The notes below the pieces were generated by a model. It was not told the origin of the DNA and made no database searches. It was given only the letters and a program-made list of their open reading frames with translations. A stretch of 35,894 nt of DNA from an uncultured Clostridia bacterium (GTDB lineage Bacteria; Bacillota; Clostridia; Oscillospirales; Acutalibacteraceae). Of this stretch, positions 15,657 through 23,426 are shown in pieces. Numbering within the stretch: position 1 is the first letter of the stretch; every line of letters starts with the position of its first letter. The DNA is taken from contig CANPWP010000017.1 in the NCBI GenBank assembly GCA_947584595.1, positions 1-35,894 of the forward strand. The letters run 5' to 3'. The position numbers were made by a program, and so were the translations under genes.

Positions 15657-16841
15657 ATGAAGAAAATTCTTTGTGTTGTTTTATGCATTGTTTTAGGTAT
15701 ATGTCTTGTAAGCTGTGGATGTGAAAAAAGTGAAGAAAATAATGTAAATGAAACACAAGCTGATACGGCAGGCAATATTTCCGAATTTGTATTGACTGAT
15801 TCTGTGGTGGAGGAAGTTCTTATACTTGAAGTGGGCGACGCTGAAATAATAAAAATTGACGGCATTTCCGAAGAACAAATGGAAAAGGTCAACTGGTCAA
15901 GTAAAGATGAAAGTGTTGCAACCGTTGATGATGCAGGCAGGGTAGATGCCATAAAAGAGGGCGTAACCAGCATTATTATAGAAAATGATGAAAGTAAGAT
16001 AGAGTGCAATGTTAGAGTAGTTGCAAATGAAGAATCTGAGCTGCAATATTCTACCGCATTGACGGCTAATCATAGTGTTCTTGAAAATAACATAAAAAAC
16101 TATGACGGCAGTCAAATGCTTTATTCCATTAAAGTAAACAGACAGGAAAACTGCGTTACGGTTTATACCTATGACCAAAACGGCGAATATACAATTCCCG
16201 TAAGGGCAATGATTTGTTCAAGCGGAGAAGACGGCGGTACAATTACGGGAAATTTCAGTATTTATTATAAAGCAGACTGGAATCCGCTTTTCGGTGATGT
16301 TTACGGAAAATATGTAAGCGGTTTTTCGGGAGATTATCTGTTCCATTCGGTTCCGTATTTTTATGCTGAATCTGATACTTTAGAGGTTGAGGAATACAAC
16401 AAGCTGGGAACAAGTGCTTCAATGGGCTGTATAAGGATGGCGGTTGCCGATACAAAATGGATATATGATAATTGTGATGTTGGTACAGATGTTGAGGTTT
16501 ATGATGATGCTGAACCCGGTCCGCTGGGCAGACCCGAAAGTATGCATATTACCGATTTAACAAACGGTTGGGATCCAACTGATGATGATCCGAAAAATCC
16601 ATATAATAGTAAAAAACCGGTTATAAGCGGAGCAAAAGATTTAGAAATAAAAAAAGGTGAAGAAATAAATCTTTTGGAAAACGTTACGGCAATTGATACC
16701 TGTTCAAATGATATAACAGCAAAAGTCAGGGTCAAGGGGCGTGTTTATAATAACAAACCCGGAACTTATACAATTTCATATATTGCAACAGATGCAATGT
16801 ACAGAACTGACAGAGTTGATGTTACCGTTACGGTTGTATAA
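15657..16841 (+). CDS. L,D-transpeptidase lipoprotein with Ig-like domains
   Basis: A 394-residue wall-modifying enzyme. A lipobox (LVSC, Cys20) ends the signal peptide. Residues about 55-122 resemble a bacterial Ig-like (Big_2) domain (VNWSSKDESVATVDDAGRV, KEGVTSIIIEN). Residues about 155-285 form the YkuD catalytic domain, with LFHSVPYF (His230) and the active-site motif GTSASMGCIRM (Cys258, Arg260). It would make 3-3 cross-links in peptidoglycan or attach wall proteins. The last 90 residues are another Ig-like module (PVISGAKDLEIKKGEEINLL to the C-terminus). The frame is open from GTG 15648, but AGGTGG overlaps that codon and sits correctly for ATG 15657. It appears monocistronic; a TATACT at 15634-15639 is a possible -10 box. 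Confidence 0.85.
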   Translation: MKKILCVVLCIVLGICLVSCGCEKSEENNVNETQADTAGNISEFVLTDSVVEEVLILEVGDAEIIKIDGISEEQMEKVNWSSKDESVATVDDAGRVDAIKEGVTSIIIENDESKIECNVRVVANEESELQYSTALTANHSVLENNIKNYDGSQMLYSIKVNRQENCVTVYTYDQNGEYTIPVRAMICSSGEDGGTITGNFSIYYKADWNPLFGDVYGKYVSGFSGDYLFHSVPYFYAESDTLEVEEYNKLGTSASMGCIRMAVADTKWIYDNCDVGTDVEVYDDAEPGPLGRPESMHITDLTNGWDPTDDDPKNPYNSKKPVISGAKDLEIKKGEEINLLENVTAIDTCSNDITAKVRVKGRVYNNKPGTYTISYIATDAMYRTDRVDVTVTVV

Positions 16842-17085
16842 AAATTCAGGGCTGTATTAACTTAGTTTATAACTGTCTTTATTCTGATTTTGTGTCAAAA
16901 TTTATTGACTTATACAATTTGCACAAAAAACAGCTTAAAATTTTGGCACATTAAAATTTTTAAAATTCTATAACAGAAATATTACAAACCATTAATAAAT
17001 TATAATACTATTGTATATATAATATGTTTATCAAATGTTGATAATTAATTGGACATTATATGTTTTTAGAAATTTTAAGCAGAGG
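16842..17085. other. AT-rich non-coding stretch
   Basis: About 240 nt between the L,D-transpeptidase gene and the hairpin before the acetyltransferase. No coding sequence and no recognised RNA structure; several TATAAT-like hexamers occur by AT bias, none with a good -35. Confidence 0.5.
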
Positions 17086-17116
17086 AAAGAGAGACGGTTT
17101 TAGACCGCCTCTTTTT
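17086..17116 (+). terminator. Terminator or attenuator hairpin before the O-acetyltransferase gene
   Basis: GAGACGGT (17091-17098) pairs with ACCGCCTC (17104-17111) with one A-C mismatch, followed by TTTTTCTTTT. It lies 32 nt before the next ATG, so it either stops an upstream transcript or acts in the acetyltransferase leader. Confidence 0.5.
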
Positions 17117-17148
17117 CTTTTACCTGATAATTTCATAAGGAGGCAAAT

Positions 17149-17706
17149 ATGACAGAAAGAGAAAAAATGATTAATGGTGAGCTTTATAATGATAAGGATA
17201 CTGAGCTTGTCCAAATGAGAAAGGAAGCACGCCTGCTTACTGAGGAATTTAATAAAACATCTATTGAAAATCTTGAAAAACGAACAAAAATTTTAAGAAA
17301 ACTGTTAGGCGGCTGTGGGGAAAATATTTATATTGAGCCTACATTTAACTGCGATTACGGAAAGAATATTTATGTTGGCGAAAACTTTTATGCAAATTAT
17401 AACTGCGTTTTTCTTGATGTATGTGAAATACGCATAGGCAAAAACTGCTTTGTAGCTCCTCAGGTGGGATTATATACTGCAACGCATCCAATTGACCCGG
17501 TAGAGAGGTGCGAAAAAGGTTTAGAATACGGAAAACCTATTACAATCGGAGATAATTGCTGGATCGGCGGTCACGCTACAATAAATCCGGGAGTAACCTT
17601 GGGTAATAATGTGGTGGTCGCTTCGGGAGCAGTAGTGACAAAAAGTTTTGGTGACAATGTAGTAATCGGCGGAAACCCTGCAAGGGTTTTAAAAGAAATA
17701 AAGTGA
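17149..17706 (+). CDS. Maltose/galactoside O-acetyltransferase-like (left-handed beta-helix)
   Basis: A 185-residue cytoplasmic acyltransferase that moves acetyl from acetyl-CoA to a sugar hydroxyl. The N-terminal cap ([20 protein letters not shown], then RKEARLL) is the Mac domain of the maltose/galactoside acetyltransferases. Hexapeptide repeats follow ([30 protein letters not shown]). The catalytic His113 lies in YTATHPID, and [19 protein letters not shown] and [12 protein letters not shown] close the helix. Length and order match Maa/LacA, but the family also contains NodL-like enzymes, so the sugar is not certain. AAGGAGG lies 6 nt before the ATG. It stands alone between two hairpins, with no sugar-transport genes near. 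Confidence 0.88.
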   Translation: MTEREKMINGELYNDKDTELVQMRKEARLLTEEFNKTSIENLEKRTKILRKLLGGCGENIYIEPTFNCDYGKNIYVGENFYANYNCVFLDVCEIRIGKNCFVAPQVGLYTATHPIDPVERCEKGLEYGKPITIGDNCWIGGHATINPGVTLGNNVVVASGAVVTKSFGDNVVIGGNPARVLKEIK

Positions 17707-17741
17707 TTTTTAAATTTTTAAAAAACATTTATAAAACAGTG

Positions 17742-17768
17742 TAGGGACAACCCTTGCGGTTGTCCCAA
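17742..17768 (+). terminator. Hairpin terminator of a repeated type (TAGGG...CCC)
   Basis: GGGACAACC (17744-17752) pairs perfectly with GGTTGTCCC (17758-17766) around CTTGC, followed by AAATTTTAATT. Its form resembles the hairpin at 33727-33753 (TAGGGCGAACC and GGTTCGCC), with different but compensating stem bases. Confidence 0.6.
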
Positions 17769-17796
17769 ATTTTAATTATACGGTTTTGTTATTTGC

Positions 17797-17860
17797 GGGC
17801 GACCCTTTTGTCACTTCGTGACATTTCCCCTTTTAGGAAAATTTCTCATCAGAGGTAGTC
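17797..17860. repeat. Degenerate two-hairpin repeat
   Basis: Contains GTCAC-TTC-GTGAC (17810-17822) followed by TTTCCCC-TTTTA-GGAAAA, the arrangement of the inverted-orientation copies at 18897 and 19041 but decayed. GGGCGACCC just before it resembles half of the 17742 hairpin. Confidence 0.45.
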
Positions 17861-17874
17861 AATCGGGTTTTCTG

Positions 17875-18213
17875 TTATAAAATTTCAGAAATGCTTTCAA
17901 TAATTTTAACAATACTTATTTTTTTATTTTTCGGAACTTTTTTAAGAGCAGAGTTAATTCTGTATGTAATATCCGGATCGGGACAAGATTCTGAATTATC
18001 AGAAATAAGCAAATCAAAAATGGAAATATTTAAAACCTCACATATTTTATAAAGAGTATCAATGGTAGGAAATCTTTCACATCGCTCAATTTTGCCTACA
18101 TATGCAATGGAAAGGTCAGCACAAAGAGAAAGACTTTCCAGACTTAAATCAGCTTTAAGTCTGTGTTTTCTAATATTTTTGCTAATGTTATCTAATAATT
18201 CTTCTCTGGTCAT
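17875..18213 (-). CDS. XRE-family helix-turn-helix regulator
   Basis: A 112-residue DNA-binding protein. Residues about 10-66 are a Cro/C1-type HTH: ISKNIRKHRLKADLSLESLS, then the recognition region LSIAYVGKIERCERFPTIDTLYKICEVLNI. A C-terminal tail of 45 residues (from DNSESCPDPD, ending SIVKIIESISEIL) is probably a short helical dimer region. AAGGAGGA precedes the ATG. It lies 14 nt downstream of the other XRE gene on the same strand, so both are likely made from one message. Confidence 0.8.
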   Translation of the reverse strand: MTREELLDNISKNIRKHRLKADLSLESLSLCADLSIAYVGKIERCERFPTIDTLYKICEVLNISIFDLLISDNSESCPDPDITYRINSALKKVPKNKKISIVKIIESISEIL

Positions 18214-18227
18214 AAAACATATCCTCC

Positions 18228-18506
18228 TTATTTATTTTTCATATTATTTATAACGAGTTTTATAAGAGCAATTTGTTCGGGAGTTAATCCTTCGGCGTCA
18301 ATATAATCATTACAATAAATGTCAAGCAGATAATCGGGAGTAACTGAAAAATACCTCGCAATCTTTATTAACATCTTAACAGAGGGCATTGTATTTCCAT
18401 TCTCCCAATTTGACAGGCTTTGTTTTGAAACAGATAATGCCTTTGCCAAATCAACCTGACTTAAATTTCTTGCTTCTCTAAGTTTTTTAATATTTTTTCC
18501 TAACAT
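18228..18506 (-). CDS. XRE-family helix-turn-helix regulator (likely autoregulator)
   Basis: A 92-residue repressor-type protein. Almost all of the first 65 residues are a C1-type HTH: MLGKNIKKLREARNLSQVDL, KALSVSKQSLSNWENGNTMP, IKIARYFSVTPDYLL. A short tail follows (EGLTPEQIALIKLVINNMKNK). GAGGTA upstream of the ATG at 18506 sets the start; the open frame reaches 18545 but lacks a ribosome site there. A perfect 11-bp inverted repeat lies 71 bp upstream, with further half sites nearer, which suggests autoregulation. No phage or toxin genes are adjacent. Confidence 0.8.
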   Translation of the reverse strand: MLGKNIKKLREARNLSQVDLAKALSVSKQSLSNWENGNTMPSVKMLIKIARYFSVTPDYLLDIYCNDYIDAEGLTPEQIALIKLVINNMKNK

Positions 18507-18576
18507 TTTTATTACCTCGACATTATTGGTAATTTTATCTTCCAAATAATTTTACCATACAAATAATTAATATAGT

Positions 18577-18604
18577 TATTTTACTATTAAACGATAGTAA
18601 AATA
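18577..18604. promoter_or_regulatory. Palindromic operator upstream of the XRE pair
   Basis: TATTTTACTAT (18577-18587) and ATAGTAAAATA (18594-18604) form a perfect 11-bp inverted repeat with a 6-bp spacer (TAAACG). A related half site, ATTTTACCAT, lies at about 18549-18558. The symmetry and position fit the binding site of a dimeric XRE repressor. Confidence 0.6.
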
Positions 18605-18645
18605 GCTCACAATTAAAAAGATTTGCAGTTTTCGCAGAAAAAGGT

Positions 18646-18700
18646 GTTAGCGAAGCTGACTGGTGGTTAAAGTATTTGCCTCCCTCTGACGAGGGAGGCA
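18646..18700. repeat. Two-hairpin repeat, partial or rearranged copy
   Basis: GTTAGC-GAA-GCTGAC (from 18647) resembles the second hairpin of the intact copies. A separate hairpin, TGCCTCCCTC-TGAC-GAGGGAGGCA (18677-18700), matches their first hairpin. The order is reversed relative to the complete copies. Confidence 0.5.
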
Positions 18701-18790
18701 TATTCTTTATAAAAGCTTTAGTTTAATTTTAGGTTCGATCTATTAACAATTTGACTGAAGGGTTTAAAACAAACGTTTAAATTTGTGTTC

Positions 18791-18840
18791 GGCTCCCTCT
18801 GACGAGGGAGCTGTCAAAGCGTTAGCTTTGACTGAGGGAG
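18791..18840 (+). repeat. Two-hairpin repeat, complete copy
   Basis: First hairpin GCTCCCTC-TGAC-GAGGGAGC, then TGTCAAAGC-GTTA-GCTTTGACTGA, closing with GAGGGAG, which can also pair back to the first CTCCCTC arm. Confidence 0.6.
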
Positions 18841-18896
18841 AGATATTAGATAATTTAAACTTTTTAGATAAAAATAGTAATTTTTAAAAAGTTTTC

Positions 18897-18948
18897 TCTC
18901 CCTCCGTCTGCGGCTTCGCCGCAGCCACCTCCCTCGTCAGAGGGAGGC
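18897..18948 (-). repeat. Two-hairpin repeat, inverted copy
   Basis: On the plus strand it reads GTCTGCGGC-TTC-GCCGCAGCC then CCTCCCTC-GTCA-GAGGGAGG. The reverse complement shows the same order as the copy at 18791, with a different second stem (GCTGCGGC). Confidence 0.6.
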
Positions 18949-18981
18949 GATATGTTACAGAAATGTTTTAGTTTAAATAAA

Positions 18982-19026
18982 GGCTCCCCTTAAGGGGAGC
19001 TGTCAGCGTAAGCTGACTGAGGGGTG
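18982..19026 (+). repeat. Two-hairpin repeat, complete copy with changed stems
   Basis: GCTCCCC-TTAA-GGGGAGC then TGTCAGC-GTAA-GCTGACTGA and GGGG. Both stems differ from the copy at 18791 but stay fully paired. Confidence 0.6.
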
Positions 19027-19040
19027 CATAGCTGAACTTT

Positions 19041-19090
19041 CTACCCTTCCGTCACGACTTCGTCGTGCCACCTTCCCTGATAGGGAAGGC
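19041..19090 (-). repeat. Two-hairpin repeat, inverted copy with changed stems
   Basis: Plus strand: CTACCCTTCC, then GTCACGAC-TTC-GTCGTGCC, then CCTTCCCT-GAT-AGGGAAGG followed by C and TTTTT. Same architecture as the other copies in the opposite direction. The T-run means it could also end transcription on the plus strand. Confidence 0.6.
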
Positions 19091-19237
19091 TTTTTCTCTT
19101 AAGCGGTCTGCTTTAATTTAACCTTTTACTAAGTTGACGACATTCTAAAACTTATTGTATCGTTTGAACTTTTAAAATAAACGGACTAAAACCGTGACCG
19201 ATTTTGCGGAGAAATTTTATTATTTTTAAAAAATCTA

Positions 19238-19266
19238 TTGACAGTAAAAAAAATTGGGCATATAAT
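19238..19266 (+). promoter_or_regulatory. Consensus promoter of the trp operon
   Basis: TTGACA (19238-19243), a 17-bp spacer and TATAAT (19261-19266), a perfect sigma-A match. With initiation unregulated at this level, control is likely left to the T-box. Confidence 0.88.
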
Positions 19267-19272
19267 ATTGTT

Positions 19273-19557
19273 AATTTAATATTACCATTAAACCGATGAA
19301 CAAGAGTAGTAAGAATTATTAATTGTTTTCAGAGAGCCGTTGGCTGGTGAAAAACGGCGGCAGTTGTTTTTCTGAATGGACTTGTGAGGGCAGACCGAAA
19401 TCTTAATTGAAAGTAGTCGCTGACGGAACCCTGCCGTTATAAAGGGAAGCATATGTTAGTATGCTGTTAAGCGGGCGTGTAATGCGTCAAATTGGGTGGT
19501 ACCGCAGAAGTTATTTCAGACTTTTGTCCCTTTGTTTTGGGATAAAAGTCTTTTTTT
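19273..19557 (+). promoter_or_regulatory. T-box riboswitch, tRNA-Trp type
   Basis: A 285-nt leader that senses uncharged tRNA. The T-box core AATTGGGTGGTACCGCAG (19490-19507) is canonical; its UGG-type bulge pairs with the tRNA NCCA end. In Stem I, GAATGGAC places UGG at 19377-19379, followed by A, as the specifier codon, which fits tRNA-Trp and the operon it controls. The terminator is AGACTTTTGTCCC (19518-19530) with GGGATAAAAGTCT (19539-19551) and seven T. Uncharged tRNA-Trp would favour the antiterminator and let the operon be transcribed. Stem I boundaries are approximate. Confidence 0.93.
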
Positions 19558-19584
19558 ATTATAAATTTTTATGGTGGTGATTTT

Positions 19585-21042
19585 ATGATAAAACCTGAGT
19601 ACGGCAAGGTGCTTGAAATTGCAGAAAATTACGATGTAATACCTGTATTTAAGGAATGTTATGCAGACGTTATAACTCCGATTACCTTGCTGAGAAAAAT
19701 TGCAAAACAAAATAAACGGTTCTTTCTCCTTGAAAGCATAGAAGGGGGAGAAAAGTGGTCACGTTATTCATTTTTAGGTTTTGACCCAAAAGCAAGGCTT
19801 TATTATAAAGACGGAACCTTATTTATAGAAGGCGAAGGGGAAAAACAAATTAAAACGGATAAGCCTTATGAAGTTTTAAGAGAATATATGAGCCATTACA
19901 AAAATCCTAAATTTGAGGAGCTTCCCCCGTTTACAGGCGGACTTGTTGGTTACTACGGCTATTCTATGATATCGGTTGCAGAGCCTGTTTTAAAGCTGAA
20001 AAAGGACGGTTCAAATGACTTTGATTTAATGCTTTTTGACAAAATAATTGCCTATGACCATTTAAAGCAAAAGCTGATTATAATAGTTAATATGAAAACA
20101 ACAGATTGCAAGAGACAGTATGATAAAGCTTGCAAAGATATTGCAAAAATAGAAGAAATTATTGAGAACAGCGACCCTTTAAAAGCAGAAAATTACGATA
20201 AAAATGTGCATTTCACAAGCAATTTTACTGAAGAAGAGTTCTGTCAGATGGTTGAAAAAACAAAGGAATATATTTTTGACGGAGATATTTTTCAATGTGT
20301 TGTTTCAAGAAGATTTGAGGCGGAATACAATAATTCTCTTATAAATGCTTACAGAGTCTTAAGGACAACAAACCCGTCGCCTTATATGGTTTACCTTTCA
20401 ATCGACGGAGACGAAATTATCAGCACATCTCCCGAAACCCTCGTAAAACTGCAAAACGGAGTGTTGAATACATTTCCCATTGCAGGCTCACGCCCCAGAG
20501 GTAAGACAAAAGAGGAAGACGATGCTTTGGAAGCAGAGCTTATAAAAGACGAAAAAGAGCTTGCCGAGCATAATATGCTTGTAGATTTAGGCAGAAATGA
20601 TATCGGTAAAATTTCAGAGTTTAATTCCGTTAAAGTTACCGAATATCAGAAGGTTTTAAGATATTCAAAAATTATGCATATTTGCAGTGAGGTAGAGGGT
20701 AAAATTAAAGAGGGATTAGACGCTTTTGATGCAATCGAAGCACTTCTTCCTGCGGGAACTTTATCAGGTGCTCCGAAAATCAGAGCCTGCCAGATTATAG
20801 AGGAGCTTGAAAAAACTCCAAGAGGTGTTTACGGCGGTGCAATCGGATATGTTGATTTTAACGGAAATCTTGATACCTGTATCGCAATAAGAATGGCGTG
20901 CAAACGCAAAAACAAGGTTTATGTTCAGGCAGGAGCAGGAATTGTTGCAGACAGCGTTCCTCATAATGAATACCTTGAAACAATGAATAAAGCCCTTGCG
21001 GTAATAAATGCAGTAAAAAATGCAGGGGAGGTAAATAACTGA
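19585..21042 (+). CDS. trpE: Anthranilate synthase component I
   Basis: A 485-residue chorismate-using enzyme that, with TrpG, makes anthranilate, the first step of tryptophan synthesis. The N-terminal domain has the feedback-inhibition motif LLES (48-51) and KWSRYSFLG. The chorismate-binding domain has FQCVVSRRFE, PSPYMVYL, ISTSPETLV, the FPIAGSRPRGKT block, LVDLGRNDIGKI, LLPAGTLSGAPKIRACQII and YGGAIGYVDF, through AGAGIVADS. Length is normal for TrpE and no residue looks missing. GGTGGTGAT precedes the ATG. It is the first gene after the T-box and overlaps trpG by one base. Confidence 0.96.
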   Translation: MIKPEYGKVLEIAENYDVIPVFKECYADVITPITLLRKIAKQNKRFFLLESIEGGEKWSRYSFLGFDPKARLYYKDGTLFIEGEGEKQIKTDKPYEVLREYMSHYKNPKFEELPPFTGGLVGYYGYSMISVAEPVLKLKKDGSNDFDLMLFDKIIAYDHLKQKLIIIVNMKTTDCKRQYDKACKDIAKIEEIIENSDPLKAENYDKNVHFTSNFTEEEFCQMVEKTKEYIFDGDIFQCVVSRRFEAEYNNSLINAYRVLRTTNPSPYMVYLSIDGDEIISTSPETLVKLQNGVLNTFPIAGSRPRGKTKEEDDALEAELIKDEKELAEHNMLVDLGRNDIGKISEFNSVKVTEYQKVLRYSKIMHICSEVEGKIKEGLDAFDAIEALLPAGTLSGAPKIRACQIIEELEKTPRGVYGGAIGYVDFNGNLDTCIAIRMACKRKNKVYVQAGAGIVADSVPHNEYLETMNKALAVINAVKNAGEVNN

Positions 21043-21608
21043 TGATTTTGTTAATAGATAATTACGACAGCTTTACCTATAACCTTGTACAGTTTTGCGG
21101 AAGCATTACTCCCGATATAAAGGTTATAAGAAATGACGAAATGACAGTTAAAGAAATAAGAGAATTAAACCCCGGCAGAATTATTCTTTCACCCGGTCCC
21201 GGCTATCCGAAAGTCGCAGGAATCTGTGAGGAAGTTATAAAAGAGCTTAAAGGAGAAATCCCGATTTTGGGTGTTTGCTTGGGACATCAGGCAATATGCG
21301 AGGTTTTCGGAGGAGAAATCACCCACGCAAAAAAGCTTATGCACGGCAAAAAAAGTAATATTAAGGTAGATACAAGCTGTAAAATTTTCAAAAATATGCC
21401 ACAGGTTGTAGAAGGCGCAAGGTATCATTCACTTATTGCAAAAAGAGCTACTTTGCCCGAGGAGCTTATTGTAACAGCTTGTGATGATATGGGCGAGGTT
21501 ATGGCTGTAAAGCACAGAGATTATGAGATTTACGGCTTGCAGTTTCACCCTGAATCAATATTAACTAAAGACGGAATAAAAATGATTAAAAACTTTTTGG
21601 AGGACTGA
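21042..21608 (+). CDS. trpG: Anthranilate synthase component II (glutamine amidotransferase)
   Basis: A 188-residue class I glutamine amidotransferase that supplies ammonia to TrpE. It shows LIDNYDSFTYNL at the start, the oxyanion strand ILSPGPGYP, the nucleophile Cys79 in GVCLGHQAI, and the His169/Glu171 pair in LQFHPESILT. It is the stand-alone form, not fused to TrpD as in enteric bacteria. Its ATG overlaps the trpE stop by one base (TGATG), so translation is coupled. In many Firmicutes the same subunit also serves folate synthesis as PabA; that dual role is possible but not shown here. Confidence 0.95.
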   Translation: MILLIDNYDSFTYNLVQFCGSITPDIKVIRNDEMTVKEIRELNPGRIILSPGPGYPKVAGICEEVIKELKGEIPILGVCLGHQAICEVFGGEITHAKKLMHGKKSNIKVDTSCKIFKNMPQVVEGARYHSLIAKRATLPEELIVTACDDMGEVMAVKHRDYEIYGLQFHPESILTKDGIKMIKNFLED

Positions 21609-21613
21609 TTAAT

Positions 21614-22627
21614 ATGATAAAAGATGCAATAATTAAATTATCCAATAATGAAAATTTAACTTATGATGAAGCGGCACAGGTTATGGAAGAAATGATGACA
21701 GGAGTCGCAACACAGGCACAAATGGGCGCATTTTTAACAGCTTTAAGAATCAAAGGCGAAACAATTGATGAAATAACAGCTTGTGCATATGTTATGAGAG
21801 ATAAGGCGCTGAAAATTAAAACGGACAACGAAGTTATGGAAATTGTAGGAACAGGCGGCGACGGTTCAGGAACATTTAATATTTCCACAACTTCTGCATT
21901 TGTTATTGCGGCGGCAGGAGTTCCTGTTGCAAAACACGGCAACCGTTCAATGTCAAGTAAAAGCGGTGCGGCAGACTGCCTTGAAAACTTAGGAGTAAAT
22001 ATTACAATTACACCTGAACAGAGCGAAAAAGTATTGAAAGAAACAGGTATGTGCTTTATGTTTGCACAAGGCTACCATTCTTCAATGAAATATGTTGCGC
22101 CCGTACGAAAAGAAATTGGTATAAGAAACGTATTTAATATTTTAGGACCTTTAACAAACCCTGCCCATGCTTCAATGCAGTTAATGGGCGTATATTCAGC
22201 AGATTTGGTAGAGCCCCTTGCAAGAGTGCTTTATAAATTAGGAGTAAAAAAAGGTATGACCGTTTTTGGTGAGGACGGAATGGACGAAGCAACAATGTCT
22301 GCAAAAACAAAGGTATGTGAAATAAATAACGGAGAATTTAAAACATACGAAATTTCGCCCGAAGACTTTTCACTTCAAAGATGTAAAAAGAAAGATCTTT
22401 CAGGCGGTGACGGTGCAGAAAATGCACAGATTACAAGAGATATTTTAAGCGGAAAAATTAAAGGTGCAAAATACGATACGGTTTGCCTTAATGCAGGTTT
22501 ATCACTTTATATTGCAGGGAAGGCAGAAAGCATAAAAGACGGTATAAAAATGGCACAGGAGCTGATTGACAGAGGCAAGGCATATGAAAAATTAGAGCAG
22601 TTTGTAAAAGCAACAAATCAGTTTTAA
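21614..22627 (+). CDS. trpD: Anthranilate phosphoribosyltransferase
   Basis: A 337-residue enzyme joining anthranilate to phosphoribosyl pyrophosphate. The N-terminal helical domain contains ALRIKGETIDEITAC. The PRPP-binding loop GTGGDGSGTFNIST begins at 79, followed by KHGNRSMSSKSGAADCLE, the anthranilate-site region FMFAQGYHSSMKYVAPVRKE, and IRNVFNILGPLTNPA. All signature elements are present and length is typical. It starts 5 nt after the trpG stop; the ribosome site (GGAGGAC) lies in the end of trpG. Confidence 0.96.
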   Translation: MIKDAIIKLSNNENLTYDEAAQVMEEMMTGVATQAQMGAFLTALRIKGETIDEITACAYVMRDKALKIKTDNEVMEIVGTGGDGSGTFNISTTSAFVIAAAGVPVAKHGNRSMSSKSGAADCLENLGVNITITPEQSEKVLKETGMCFMFAQGYHSSMKYVAPVRKEIGIRNVFNILGPLTNPAHASMQLMGVYSADLVEPLARVLYKLGVKKGMTVFGEDGMDEATMSAKTKVCEINNGEFKTYEISPEDFSLQRCKKKDLSGGDGAENAQITRDILSGKIKGAKYDTVCLNAGLSLYIAGKAESIKDGIKMAQELIDRGKAYEKLEQFVKATNQF

Positions 22628-22639
22628 TCGGTGATAAAA

Positions 22640-23425
22640 ATGATACTTCAGGAAATAGCGCAATATACCGTAAGCAGATATGAACAGGCGGAAAAAGCAA
22701 AACCACTTTCGGAAATAAAAAAAGAAGCCCTATTAATGAATTTAAATACAGGATTTCCTTTTGAAAAGGCTCTTGCAAAACATGGAATTTCCTATATTTG
22801 CGAAGTGAAAAAAGCTTCCCCCTCAAAAGGCGTTATCGCAGAGAATTTTCCATATGTTGAAATTGCAAAAGAATATGAAAAAGCAGGAGCTTCTGCAATT
22901 TCCGTTTTAACAGAGCCAAAATATTTTATGGGCTGTAATGATTATTTAAAGAAAATAAGTCAAAATGTATCTATTCCTCTTTTAAGAAAAGACTTTACAG
23001 TCTGCGAATATCAGATTTACGAGGCAAAAACAATCGGTGCGTCGGCAGTTCTTTTAATTTGTGCTCTGCTTGATACCGAGACTTTAACAAAATGGATAGC
23101 CTTAAGCCACAGCTTAGGACTTTCCGCTCTGGTTGAGGCTCATAATGAAGAAGAAATAAACTCCGCAATAAAAGCAGGCGCAAAAATAATCGGAGTTAAT
23201 AACAGAAATTTAAAGGATTTTACCGTTGATATTAATAACTGTATTAACTTGAGAAAGCTTGTTCCTGATGATATACTGTTTGTAGGTGAAAGCGGAATTA
23301 AAACAAGTCAGGATATTGAAAATTTAAAAAATGCAAAGGTAAACGGTATTTTGATCGGCGAAACTTTAATGAGGAGCAAAGACAAAACTCTTGCTTTAAA
23401 AACACTTAACGGCGGTGAACTCTGA
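22640..23425 (+). CDS. trpC: Indole-3-glycerol phosphate synthase
   Basis: A 261-residue TIM-barrel enzyme that closes the indole ring with loss of CO2. It shows ICEVKKASPSKG (catalytic Glu and Lys), LLRKDFTVCEYQI, AVLLICALL, ALVEAHNEEE, GVNNRNLKDFTVD and FVGESGIKT, in the standard order. The frame is open from GTG 22631, but GGTGA there is the ribosome site for ATG 22640, and MILQEI is the usual TrpC start. It is separate from TrpF, unlike the fused enteric protein. The stop TGA lies one base before the trpF start. Confidence 0.95.
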   Translation: MILQEIAQYTVSRYEQAEKAKPLSEIKKEALLMNLNTGFPFEKALAKHGISYICEVKKASPSKGVIAENFPYVEIAKEYEKAGASAISVLTEPKYFMGCNDYLKKISQNVSIPLLRKDFTVCEYQIYEAKTIGASAVLLICALLDTETLTKWIALSHSLGLSALVEAHNEEEINSAIKAGAKIIGVNNRNLKDFTVDINNCINLRKLVPDDILFVGESGIKTSQDIENLKNAKVNGILIGETLMRSKDKTLALKTLNGGEL

Positions 23426-23426
23426 A

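Noticed and set aside
17875..18545. Prophage immunity or restriction-modification control region
   Set aside because: Only the two XRE genes are present; no integrase, attachment site, methylase or nuclease gene lies nearby.
18646..19090. Regularly recurring CCCTC/GAGGG repeats that could suggest a CRISPR array
   Set aside because: Spacing is uneven, copies alternate in orientation, stem sequences differ between copies, and no cas genes are present.
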